A DNA stretch of 64,000 nucleotides from JANQMY01 sp965227095. Its GTDB lineage: Bacteria; Pseudomonadota; Alphaproteobacteria; JANQMY01. The translations under genes and the position numbers were made by a program. Below are positions 1 through 8,050 of this stretch, piece after piece (the first letter of the stretch is position 1; each line of letters opens with the position of its first letter). The notes beneath the pieces are model-generated. The model searched no databases. It was not told where the DNA came from and saw nothing but the letters and a program-made list of their open reading frames with translations. The stretch spans positions 2,480,001 through 2,544,000 of the forward strand of contig CBDDFL010000001.1 of the NCBI GenBank assembly GCA_965227095.1, read 5' to 3'.

Positions 1-66
1 AATATCCGTCGCCAATCGGAGCGTGCCCTCCGTCTCGTTTTCTCGGTCCTGTTCTTGTTCGGACAT
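1..66 (-). CDS. Start of an unidentified gene, cut by the left edge
   Basis: Twenty-two codons are visible, beginning MSEQEQDRENETEGTLRLAT on the minus strand. An AAGGA ribosome binding site lies 9 bases before the ATG (plus-strand 76-80), which is the main reason to call a start here. The visible part is acidic and polar and matches no family I can name. It would be transcribed away from glyA, so the 67-595 gap would serve as a divergent promoter region. The rest of the gene lies outside the window. Confidence 0.45.
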   Translation of the reverse strand, partial: MSEQEQDRENETEGTLRLATDI

Positions 67-595
67 GGAATGCCGTCCTTTTTTGACCTTAACGCAACAA
101 ACGCCAAATATTGATGCCTCTAGGACACGTATAAGTCCGTATCCAACGACGTATTTCACTTTATTTTCTGAGTTAATACAAGTTCAGCTTGGCGTTTTAG
201 TTGGAAGATTAGTTTTTTGCTGAATAATTAGTTGTCAAAAACTTGGTTAACGCGATGTTACATTTGTAAGTCTGGGCGCTTATCTCGGCGACCAGACAAT
301 ACCCATAGTGTTAGATTGTCCCGGCGCGGCAATATATGGTATCTTCCTGCTTGCTTTTTGGTGCTGGAATAGGGCCATTACTGACACTGTCATTCTTGAA
401 CGCGGATCCGGATCTCTTTTCCGTCCGGTTCGGTTTGGCCAGAGCGGAAAAGCAAATTCGATAAATGATGCGGGAAATTGTGGTGAGCCGCCGTTTCCGG
501 CAGTAACAGGACTGGCAAAAACAGCCCGTGCACTTTGCCAGAAATCTCTATTTCGGCGCAACCGCCGAATGTTAACGAAGGAATGGATAGTCGAT
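67..595. other. Long intergenic region upstream of glyA
   Basis: This 529-base stretch holds no convincing gene. The glyA frame is open back to 308, but residues before the start at 596 do not resemble serine hydroxymethyltransferase. A weak sigma70-like pair, TTGTCA (232-237) and TGTTAC (256-261), would leave a leader of over 300 bases. I looked for glycine, THF and SAM-type riboswitch cores and recognised none. The left part is clearly more AT-rich than the genes. Confidence 0.5.
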
Positions 596-1906
596 ATGAC
601 GGTCACCGAGATGCCGCCAAAAACAGAGTCTACGGCGGGTTTCTTTGAGGAAGATCTTTCGAGCAGGGACCCTGATCTATTTGCCGCCATTCAGCATGAA
701 TGCAAGCGGCAGCAAGATCAGATCGAGCTGATTGCGTCGGAAAACATTGTCTCCAAGGCGGTGTTGCAGGCTCAGGGCTCTGTCCTCACGAACAAATACG
801 CCGAAGGCTATCCGGGACGGCGCTATTACGGCGGCTGCGAATATGTGGACGACGCGGAGCGCTTGGCCATTGAGCGCGCCAAAGAACTGTTCTCCTGCGG
901 CTTCGCGAATGTTCAACCGCATTCGGGCGCACAAGCCAATCAGGCTGTTTTCATGTCGCTGCTCAAGCCGGGTGATACGATCCTCGGCATGAGCCTGGCG
1001 GCGGGCGGCCACCTTACCCATGGCGCTCCGCCAAACCAGTCCGGAAAGTGGTTTCACGCCGTTCAATACGGTGTGCGTGAAAGCGATGCCTTGATCGACT
1101 TTGATGAGGTCGCCTCTTTGGCGCGCGAACATAAGCCTCAAATGATCATTGCTGGTGGGTCGGCTTATTCGCGGGTGATTGACTTCGCCAAGTTTCGTCA
1201 GATTGCGGATGAAGTGGGCGCTTACCTTATGGTGGACATGGCACACTTCTCCGGCTTGGTAGCGGGAGGGGTGCATCCTCATCCGCTGGACCATGCCCAT
1301 GTGGCGACGACGACCACGCATAAGATTTTGCGCGGCCCCCGCGGCGGCTTGGTTTTGACGAATGACGAAGCCATTGCGAAAAAAATTAATTCGGCGGTTT
1401 TTCCCGGATTGCAGGGCGGACCATTGATGCATGTGATTGCCGCGAAGGCCGTGGCCTTCCGCGAAGCATTGCAACCGTCTTACAAAACTTACGCGGCCAA
1501 TGTGATCAAGAACGCACAAACCTTAGCGTCCGTCTTATCCAGCAGAGGTGTGGACATTGTGTCGGGCGGCACGGATACGCATCTGATGCTGGTGGATCTG
1601 CGCCCGAAAAACCTAACCGGCAAGGTGGCTGAAGCGGGTTTGGAACGGGCGAACATCACCTGCAACAAAAATGGCATCCCGTTTGATCCGCAAAAACCGG
1701 CGATTACATCCGGCATTCGCCTAGGGTCTCCAGCGGGAACCACGCGCGGTTTCGGTGTGGAAGAATTTACGAAGATCGGTCATTTGATTGCGGATGTTTT
1801 GGACGGCATTGCCGAGAATGGCGACGATAACTCGGCGGTGGAAGATCGTGTGCGCCAGGAAGTTCTCGGACTTTGCCGCGACTTCCCGATTTATCCCGAA
1901 CTGTAG
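596..1906 (+). CDS. glyA: Serine hydroxymethyltransferase
   Basis: This PLP enzyme interconverts serine and glycine with tetrahydrofolate and is the main source of one-carbon units. The protein is 436 residues, close to the usual bacterial length. The substrate region IELIASENIVS, the glycine-rich YPGRRYYGGCEY segment and the PLP-lysine motif TTTTHK (Lys243) are all present, as is the C-terminal RLGSPAGTTRG. The frame stays open upstream to 308, but family similarity begins just after the ATG at 596, which has AAGGA upstream. It heads the glyA-nrdR-rib run, an order typical of alphaproteobacteria; nrdR begins 44 bases downstream. Confidence 0.97.
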   Translation: MTVTEMPPKTESTAGFFEEDLSSRDPDLFAAIQHECKRQQDQIELIASENIVSKAVLQAQGSVLTNKYAEGYPGRRYYGGCEYVDDAERLAIERAKELFSCGFANVQPHSGAQANQAVFMSLLKPGDTILGMSLAAGGHLTHGAPPNQSGKWFHAVQYGVRESDALIDFDEVASLAREHKPQMIIAGGSAYSRVIDFAKFRQIADEVGAYLMVDMAHFSGLVAGGVHPHPLDHAHVATTTTHKILRGPRGGLVLTNDEAIAKKINSAVFPGLQGGPLMHVIAAKAVAFREALQPSYKTYAANVIKNAQTLASVLSSRGVDIVSGGTDTHLMLVDLRPKNLTGKVAEAGLERANITCNKNGIPFDPQKPAITSGIRLGSPAGTTRGFGVEEFTKIGHLIADVLDGIAENGDDNSAVEDRVRQEVLGLCRDFPIYPEL

Positions 1907-1950
1907 GTAAAGGCGTCAGTTTTAACGGCAGCTGAGGCGGAGGAAAAACA

Positions 1951-2421
1951 ATGCGCTGTCCCTTTTGCGGAAATGAAGATACGCAGGTCAAGGATTCCCG
2001 GCCGACCGAGGATAATTCCGCGATCCGACGCCGCCGGTTCTGTGCTGCCTGCGGGGCGCGGTTCACCACATTTGAACGCGTGCAGCTCCGCGAACTGACA
2101 ATCGTGAAAAAGAGTGGGCGCAAGGTGCCGTTCGACCGCGATAAGCTGATGCGTTCCATTCAGATTGCCGTGCGTAAGAGACCAGTTGAACCAGAGCGCC
2201 TCGAGCGCATGATCAACGGCATAGTGCGTCAGCTTGAAAGCATGGGCGAAACGGAAATTCCGTCCCAGCTTGTGGGGAAGCTGGTGATGGAAGGCCTCGC
2301 CTCTATCGATGCCGTGGCTTATGTGCGCTTTGCGTCCGTTTACAAGAATTTCCGAGAGGCGAAAGACTTCGAAGAATTTGTAGGCGAGCTCAGCGGCCTT
2401 GACGGGGACGGCCGGTTTTGA
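1951..2421 (+). CDS. nrdR: Transcriptional repressor NrdR
   Basis: NrdR is a zinc-ribbon and ATP-cone repressor of ribonucleotide reductase genes that senses ATP/dATP. The 156-residue protein has the zinc ribbon formed by Cys3, Cys6, Cys31 and Cys34, followed by an ATP-cone domain from about residue 49 to 139 (VKKSGRKVPFDRDKL). Length and both domains are standard. A GGAGG site precedes the ATG. Its TGA overlaps the TTG start of ribD within TTGA, so the two are probably translationally coupled. No NrdR box was seen here; its targets lie elsewhere. Confidence 0.97.
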   Translation: MRCPFCGNEDTQVKDSRPTEDNSAIRRRRFCAACGARFTTFERVQLRELTIVKKSGRKVPFDRDKLMRSIQIAVRKRPVEPERLERMINGIVRQLESMGETEIPSQLVGKLVMEGLASIDAVAYVRFASVYKNFREAKDFEEFVGELSGLDGDGRF

Positions 2422-3548
2422 CGTCTTCGTCATCATCCACTGCTGACAAAAGATTTATGTCGATCGCGCTGAGCATGGCGCGCCGGCATCTGGGGCGAAC
2501 CGCCGGCAATCCATCAGTTGGGTGTGTGCTGACGAAAGACATTGATGGTCATGCGCGCATTATTGGTCGCGGCGTGACCGCGATGGGCGGCAGACCGCAC
2601 GCCGAAACCGAAGCGCTTGGTAACGCTGTGGCGCCTGTTGCCGGGTGTACCGCCTATGTCACGCTCGAACCATGCTCTCACCAGGGGCAAACAGGGCCGT
2701 GTTGTGATGCGTTAATCGACGCCAAGGTGGGGCGGGTTGTCATTGCCTTAGAAGATCCAAACCCCAAAGTGGCAGGGCAGGGGATCCGTAAATTGGCGGA
2801 GGCGGGCATTGACGTCGACGTGGGTATTCTCGCCTCGGAAGCGCGTGATGCAACGGCGGCTTTTTTAACCCGCATGGAGAACTCCCGGCCTCTTGTGACC
2901 TTGAAAGTGGCAAGCAGCTTGGACGGACGCATTGCGGCCCATACGGGGGCCAGCCAGTGGATCACCAATGAGTTTGCTCGGCGTCGGGCCCATCTTCTGA
3001 GGGCTACCCACGATGCCATCATGGTGGGCAGTAACACGGCCTTGATGGACGATCCGTTGCTGACCTGCCGGATTGGCGGCCTGGAGCATCATTCGCCGAT
3101 CCGCGTCATTGCCGATGGCAGGTTGCGCTTGCCGCTGACGTCCAAAATGGTGCGGTCGGCAGGGGATCGCGCTACTGTCGTTTTGACCCTTAAGGGCGGT
3201 GACCGCACCAGACAACGTGCTTTTTCCGACTGTGGGATCGATATGGTGGAGATTTCGCCCGGATCTGATGGCCTGATGGATATGAAATCTGCGTTGGGTG
3301 CCCTCGCGGAACGCGGTGTCAATAGCGTTTTGGTGGAAGGGGGTGCCCATTTAGCCTCTTCTCTTTTGCAGAACGACTTGGTAGATCGCCTTGTGTGGTT
3401 TCGTGCCCCCAGCATTATGGGGGGGGATGGAACAGGGGCGGTGGCACCTTTGGGCGTTGACCACCCCGACACGGCGCCGAATTTTCATCTCATCCAGTCG
3501 CTGCGATTGGGCGATAATGTGATGGAAATATATGCGCGGGAAATCTGA
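2418..3548 (+). CDS. ribD: Bifunctional riboflavin deaminase/reductase RibD
   Basis: RibD performs the second and third steps of riboflavin synthesis: deamination of the pyrimidine intermediate, then NADPH-dependent reduction of its ribose. The N-terminal deaminase domain (about 14-135) has the zinc and catalytic motifs PHAETEAL and PCSHQGQTGPCC. The C-terminal reductase domain (about 150-376) begins with KVASSLDGRIA. The TTG start overlaps the nrdR stop; an ATG at 2457 (MSIALSMARRH) is the alternative and would lose only a serine-rich tail. The next gene, ribE, starts 9 bases after the stop. Confidence 0.96.
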   Translation: MTSSSSSTADKRFMSIALSMARRHLGRTAGNPSVGCVLTKDIDGHARIIGRGVTAMGGRPHAETEALGNAVAPVAGCTAYVTLEPCSHQGQTGPCCDALIDAKVGRVVIALEDPNPKVAGQGIRKLAEAGIDVDVGILASEARDATAAFLTRMENSRPLVTLKVASSLDGRIAAHTGASQWITNEFARRRAHLLRATHDAIMVGSNTALMDDPLLTCRIGGLEHHSPIRVIADGRLRLPLTSKMVRSAGDRATVVLTLKGGDRTRQRAFSDCGIDMVEISPGSDGLMDMKSALGALAERGVNSVLVEGGAHLASSLLQNDLVDRLVWFRAPSIMGGDGTGAVAPLGVDHPDTAPNFHLIQSLRLGDNVMEIYAREI

Positions 3549-3557
3549 GGTATAGCC

Positions 3558-4169
3558 ATGTTTACCGGAATCGTAACCGACGTCGGCACAATCAAGTCTA
3601 TCGAGAAAGACAAGATTACCACGGTGAAAATCGCGACCGCTTATGATGTCGCGGGCATCGACATTGGCGCGTCCATTGCCTGCAGCGGTGCCTGTTTGAC
3701 GGTGACTGAAAAGGGGCGTGACGACGGTGGCAATTGGTTTGCTGTGCAGGCGTCCGAAGAAACCCTGAGATGTACAAATTTGGGAACCTGGACAGAAGGA
3801 ACGCCGGTCAATTTGGAACGCGCTTTACGGGTTGGCGACGAGCTGGGCGGCCATATCGTCAGCGGCCACGTGGACGGCGTTGGCAAAATTTTATCGGTAA
3901 CCCCAGAAGGGGAATCGATCCGGTATCGTTTTGAAGCGACGCCCGACATTGCGCATTTCATTGCCCCAAAAGGATCGATCACCATTGAAGGGGTGTCCTT
4001 GACGGTAAACGATGTTTCCGGACGCGAATTCGATGTGAATATTATTCCGCATACGAAGTCAGTGACGACATTGGGGCACAAAGAGGCAGGAGACCCGGTC
4101 AACCTAGAGGTTGACGTTTTGGCCCGCTATACCGCTCGTCTCAACGAAAAAGGAAACTATGACGCGTGA
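3558..4169 (+). CDS. ribE: Riboflavin synthase alpha chain
   Basis: This enzyme dismutates two molecules of 6,7-dimethyl-8-ribityllumazine into riboflavin and the pyrimidine precursor. The 203-residue protein starts with the invariant MFTGIV and contains two lumazine-binding repeats (about 1-97 and 98-195). The second starts near GGHIVSGHVDGVG, and both carry the SLTV-type barrel motif (ACLTV, VSLTV). Its stop overlaps the GTG start of the next gene by four bases (GTGA), so translation is probably coupled. E. coli calls this gene ribC. Confidence 0.96.
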   Translation: MFTGIVTDVGTIKSIEKDKITTVKIATAYDVAGIDIGASIACSGACLTVTEKGRDDGGNWFAVQASEETLRCTNLGTWTEGTPVNLERALRVGDELGGHIVSGHVDGVGKILSVTPEGESIRYRFEATPDIAHFIAPKGSITIEGVSLTVNDVSGREFDVNIIPHTKSVTTLGHKEAGDPVNLEVDVLARYTARLNEKGNYDA

Positions 4170-5311
4170 GTGAATTTGGCGAATTTCTGTCTCCCATCGA
4201 GGATGTTATCGAGGATGCGCGTAACGGGCGCATGTTCATTCTTGTAGATGCGGAAGACCGGGAGAATGAAGGCGACCTTGTCATACCAGCGCAGATGGCA
4301 ACGCCTGACGCGGTAAATTTCATGGCTAAATTTGGCCGGGGGTTGATCTGCTTGTCGCTCAATCAAGAGCGCGCGAAGGACCTCAACTTGGAACTGATGT
4401 CGACAAACAATCTGTCGCGACATCAAACTGCCTTCACCGTATCGATTGAAGCAAAGGAAGGGATTTCGACCGGTATATCCGCCCATGACCGCGCCCGGAC
4501 AATTTCCGTCGCCATCGACCAATCCAAAGGCATCGACGATATCGTCAGTCCGGGACATGTGTTTCCACTGGTGGCGCGAGATGGCGGCGTACTGATGAGG
4601 GCTGGTCACACTGAAGCGGCAGTGGATATCGCGCGCCTTGCGGGATTGTATCCGGCAGGTGTCATTTGCGAGATCATGAACGATGACGGCACGATGGCGC
4701 GTTTGCCCGATCTGGTAAAATTCGCTCAATTTCATGGTCTCAAAGTGGCGACCATTGCCGACCTCATCGCCTATCGCCGGCGTAATGACAACCTGATCGA
4801 GCGCGCCGTCGAAACGAATTTGGTAACCCATGACGGGGACGAATTCCAACTCCTGATCTATGTCAATAAGGTTCAGTATGCCGAACATATTGCGCTGGTG
4901 ATGGGCGACATAAGCGGCCCCGACCCGGTGATGGTTCGGATGCACGCCATTAATGTGTTCGACGATGTTATCGGCGTCAAAGGGCGGCGGAATGATGTGA
5001 TCGGCGAAAGCATGCGCATGATCGCGAAGGAAGGACGGGGTGTTTTGGTCCTCATTCGGGATACGCGGGCAACGATTGTATCGGACATGTTGGACAAAGA
5101 CGGTACGCGGGACCCGAACAGGGCACCCCGGCAATTACGGGAATATGGCGTTGGTGCGCAAATCTTGCTGGATCTCGGCATTCAGGAAATGCGTTTGCTG
5201 TCCAATTCGAACCCGCGAACCATTGTTGGTTTGGAAGGTTACGGCTTGAAGGTGGTCGAGCAAGTGCCGATCTTCCCAGGCACGCAAGGATCACAAGAGG
5301 CGAAGGAATAA
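4166..5311 (+). CDS. ribB: DHBP synthase with degenerate GTP cyclohydrolase II domain (RibBX type)
   Basis: The N-terminal half (about 1-205) is 3,4-dihydroxy-2-butanone-4-phosphate synthase, making the four-carbon unit of riboflavin. It has the catalytic loop DAEDRENEGDL, then ISAHDRARTI and RAGHTEAAVD. The C-terminal half (about 215-370) is homologous to GTP cyclohydrolase II, ending in the recognisable GLEGYGLKVVEQVPI. It contains no cysteine at all, so the three zinc ligands are absent, and the QEGRGIGL substrate loop is replaced by RDTRATIV. This matches the RibBX variant described for Proteobacteria, so a separate ribA is expected elsewhere. The GTG start overlaps the ribE stop. Confidence 0.94.
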   Translation: MSEFGEFLSPIEDVIEDARNGRMFILVDAEDRENEGDLVIPAQMATPDAVNFMAKFGRGLICLSLNQERAKDLNLELMSTNNLSRHQTAFTVSIEAKEGISTGISAHDRARTISVAIDQSKGIDDIVSPGHVFPLVARDGGVLMRAGHTEAAVDIARLAGLYPAGVICEIMNDDGTMARLPDLVKFAQFHGLKVATIADLIAYRRRNDNLIERAVETNLVTHDGDEFQLLIYVNKVQYAEHIALVMGDISGPDPVMVRMHAINVFDDVIGVKGRRNDVIGESMRMIAKEGRGVLVLIRDTRATIVSDMLDKDGTRDPNRAPRQLREYGVGAQILLDLGIQEMRLLSNSNPRTIVGLEGYGLKVVEQVPIFPGTQGSQEAKE

Positions 5312-5313
5312 CA

Positions 5314-5781
5314 ATGAGCAAACGGGACAAGCCTCATATTCTGATCGTGGAAGCGCGCTTTTACGATGACATTGCGGACGAATTGGCCAGAGGCGCCATA
5401 GCGGAAATCGAAAAACGTGGGGCCACCTATGAGCGGATAGCGGTGCCGGGGGCATTCGAGATTCCGGCGGCCATACAATTCGCAGCACAGGGGCAGGACG
5501 ATAGCGACACACCCCTGTATGATGGATATGTGGCGCTTGGCTGTGTGATCCGCGGAGAAACCAGTCACTATGATTATGTGTGCGGTGAGTCCGCACGCGG
5601 ATTAATGGATCTGTCGATCCAATACGGATTGGCCATCGGTTATGGAATTCTGACTGTCGAAAACCAAGAGCAAGCCTGGGCCCGTGCTAAAGTAGACCAG
5701 AAAAACAAAGGCGGCGATGTGGCGGAAGCCTGCTTGGAAATGGTCGCTCTGCAACAACGATTTGGTGTTCTTGAGTCATGA
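5314..5781 (+). CDS. ribH: 6,7-dimethyl-8-ribityllumazine synthase
   Basis: Lumazine synthase condenses the RibB product with the RibD-derived pyrimidine, the step before riboflavin synthase. The protein is 155 residues. It has the N-terminal substrate region (EARFYDDIADELARGA), the PGAFEIPAA loop and the phosphate and catalytic segment GCVIRGETSHYDYVC. A GAAGGA site lies 6 bases before the ATG. The gene starts directly after ribB and overlaps nusB by four bases (ATGA), completing the riboflavin block. Confidence 0.96.
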   Translation: MSKRDKPHILIVEARFYDDIADELARGAIAEIEKRGATYERIAVPGAFEIPAAIQFAAQGQDDSDTPLYDGYVALGCVIRGETSHYDYVCGESARGLMDLSIQYGLAIGYGILTVENQEQAWARAKVDQKNKGGDVAEACLEMVALQQRFGVLES

Positions 5782-6290
5782 GTATGAGCCCGGGAGCGGC
5801 CCAGAAACCAAAAAAGCCGCGCCGGGCTGAAGCGCGCGCGCTTGCGCGTTTGCTTGCCGTGCAGGCGCTTTACCAGATGGATCTGTCTGGTGAAGACGCG
5901 CGCGATGTGTTGTCCGATTTCGAATGGCGCCGCCATCTTGATGGCCCGTCTGACGTCGACCCGGTCCACGCCGACAAAGATTTCTTGGAAAAGATTGTGC
6001 TGGGCGTTGTGTCCGATCAGCAAGAAGTGGACCGGCTTATTGCTGATTTCCTGCCGGACCCTTGGCCGCTAGAGCGCTTGGATTCGACATTGCGCGCGAT
6101 CTTTCGGGCCGCGGGATATGAACTCCACGCTTTTGAAGATGTGCCGCCACCGGTGGTTATTTCGGAATATCTGGACGTGGCGCACGCTTTTTTCTCTGGC
6201 GAAGAACCAAGCCTGTTAAATGGTGTCCTAGAAAGCATGGCGCGACAAAAACGCGGGTCCGATTGGGTGAAATCCGACAAGCAGCAGTAA
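5778..6290 (+). CDS. nusB: Transcription antitermination factor NusB
   Basis: NusB binds boxA RNA with NusE (S10) and supports antitermination in rRNA operons. The 170-residue all-helical protein has a basic N-terminal tail, the family signature ARLLAVQALYQMDL near residues 22-35, and the C-terminal VVISEYLDVAHAFF and PSLLNGVLE segments. The ATG overlaps the ribH stop. The ribH-nusB-thiL order is widespread in proteobacteria and supports the call. Confidence 0.95.
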   Translation: MSMSPGAAQKPKKPRRAEARALARLLAVQALYQMDLSGEDARDVLSDFEWRRHLDGPSDVDPVHADKDFLEKIVLGVVSDQQEVDRLIADFLPDPWPLERLDSTLRAIFRAAGYELHAFEDVPPPVVISEYLDVAHAFFSGEEPSLLNGVLESMARQKRGSDWVKSDKQQ

Positions 6291-6305
6291 AGGGCTGCAC
6301 AGCCT

Positions 6306-7271
6306 TTGGCGAAACCTTCAGAGTTCGATTTAATCGCAAAATACTTTGCTCCGCTCACAGAAGGAAATCCTTCCCGAACAGGAGACGCCTTCGGTCTGCG
6401 GGATGATGCTGCCGTCTTATCGTGCACCGAAGACGAAGACTGGGTGGTGACAAAAGACGCGATTGCCGAGGGCATTCACTTTTTACCGGATGATCCGCCC
6501 AAGACCGTGGCCAAGAAGCTGTTGCGGGTAAATTTGTCTGACCTTGCCGCAAAAGGGGCGCACCCGAAACATTATCTTCTTGCCGTCGCATTGCCGGACA
6601 CAACGACCGCTGACTGGATCGCGGACTTTACGGACGGATTGGCGGAGGATCAGGCTCAATTTCGGGTTCGTCTGCTGGGAGGAGATACGATCGCAACGTC
6701 CGGACCCATGCTGTTCACGCTGACGGCATTTGGAACGGTTTCGAAACACAAGATGATTCGCCGGTCGGGTGCGCAAGTGGGCGATCACCTGTTTGTCTCG
6801 GGCACCATTGGCGATGCCCATTTAGGCCTTAAACTCCTGACACAAGAGATTCATGTATCGACAGGCGAAGACGCGCAGGCGCTGATTGAGGCCTATCGGG
6901 TTCCAACCCCGCGGGTCGATTTGATTGAGGCCCTTCGGCAGAACGCAACAGCCGCTCTCGACGTATCGGACGGTCTTTTTGCGGATCTCGATCACCTGTG
7001 CAAGGCGTCGGGTGTGGGCGCGCAGATCGATATCGACGCCGTGCCGCTCTCCGGGGCCGCGCGGTCTTTCCTAGCAGAGGGCGGACTGTCCAAAACGGCC
7101 TTGTTCTCAGGGGGCGATGATTACCAGCTCCTTTTTACGGCGTCGGCGTCAGCACCGGCGGTTCCAGGGACGACCAAAATCGGGGAGATCATCGCTAATC
7201 CCGGACTCTGGAAGATCGGTGAAAAAGCTGCCCCTGAGCCCATAGAACCCTCAGGATTCCGCCATTTTTGA
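6306..7271 (+). CDS. thiL: Thiamine-monophosphate kinase
   Basis: ThiL phosphorylates thiamine monophosphate to the active cofactor thiamine pyrophosphate. The protein is 321 residues, of the PurM/SelD-like ATP-binding fold. It has the N-terminal FDLIAKYFAPL, the metal and ATP segments FGLRDDAAVL and VNLSDLAAKGA, and LDVSDGLFADL in the C-terminal half. The TTG start at 6306 is the only one that keeps the conserved N-terminus; it lies 15 bases after nusB. The stop at 7271 ends the tightly packed operon. Confidence 0.95.
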   Translation: MAKPSEFDLIAKYFAPLTEGNPSRTGDAFGLRDDAAVLSCTEDEDWVVTKDAIAEGIHFLPDDPPKTVAKKLLRVNLSDLAAKGAHPKHYLLAVALPDTTTADWIADFTDGLAEDQAQFRVRLLGGDTIATSGPMLFTLTAFGTVSKHKMIRRSGAQVGDHLFVSGTIGDAHLGLKLLTQEIHVSTGEDAQALIEAYRVPTPRVDLIEALRQNATAALDVSDGLFADLDHLCKASGVGAQIDIDAVPLSGAARSFLAEGGLSKTALFSGGDDYQLLFTASASAPAVPGTTKIGEIIANPGLWKIGEKAAPEPIEPSGFRHF

Positions 7272-7319
7272 GGAATGAGAGAAACGAACCCTTAATACGC
7301 ATATGGCACGTTAGATCCC

Positions 7320-7808
7320 ATGTTTTGGACGCGTGCAGACATATTTTGGCTGAGTTTCTTCAAGATCGTCTTGATAACGGCGGTCCTTATCTTGATGTCG
7401 ATCGGTCCCGCGGGCGCAGGGGCTCCGAAGGCTAAGAAAGATGATGGTCACGGCGGCCAGGAAGCTGAGGCGGAAGACGTGGCGCCTCTAGACCCCCATT
7501 TGGTCTTCATGCCGGCCTTGGTGGTGCCCGTGGTCGAGCAGGGGGAACTGCTTTTCTATTATTATGTTGGGGTTCAACTGCGCGTCACGAAAGTCGGCAA
7601 AGTACCGTCGGTAAAGGAACAAGTGCCCCTTATCCAGGATGCGTTTGTGCGCTACGTCCATCGGCACCCTCTGAACGCCTATCAGGGAAAAGGCGAGATC
7701 GATAAACAGGCCCTAATCGGCGCCCTTATGCCCAAGTTGAAAGCGATCATCGGGCCGGAGCTTGTGGAAGAAATCATCATTGAGGACGTTGTTCGCAGCG
7801 TTATCTAA
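7320..7808 (+). CDS. FliL-like membrane-anchored protein of unknown role
   Basis: The 162-residue protein has one N-terminal membrane segment (about 9-28), a charged His/Glu-rich linker, then a periplasmic domain. The pattern of that domain (a VGVQLRV strand, an IQDAFVRYVH helix, a GPELVEEIIIEDVVRS end) resembles FliL, the flagellar stator-associated protein. No other flagellar gene is nearby, so a true flagellar role is doubtful. The gene sits 48 bases after thiL. The FliL resemblance rests on pattern and length only. Confidence 0.7.
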   Translation: MFWTRADIFWLSFFKIVLITAVLILMSIGPAGAGAPKAKKDDGHGGQEAEAEDVAPLDPHLVFMPALVVPVVEQGELLFYYYVGVQLRVTKVGKVPSVKEQVPLIQDAFVRYVHRHPLNAYQGKGEIDKQALIGALMPKLKAIIGPELVEEIIIEDVVRSVI

Positions 7809-8050
7809 GCGTCCGGTCTTCCGTCCCTGCACCCCACGCGTTAACGAATATGCGGCACCTCGCCGCACTCTAACCCGTCCTGCAAGCGAATACCGTTGTT
7901 TTTCTGAGTTTTCGTCAGGCTACGGTTGCCTTTAGAGATCTTCTTTGGCATGGTCCGCGCGCTTTGTCACCGAAACGTCGCGGTTTGGGCTGGGCATCCA
8001 GTTAGAACCTGCCGGCGATCGTCAGGCTTTACCCTCCAAAGGAAAAAAAG

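Noticed and set aside
677..1519. Long minus-strand ORF opposite glyA
   Set aside because: It is the antisense shadow of a well-conserved gene, with no ribosome binding site and no domain pattern.
4157..5134. 325-residue minus-strand ORF opposite ribB
   Set aside because: Its length comes from codon bias of the real gene; the composition (many His, Arg, Cys) is atypical of proteins.
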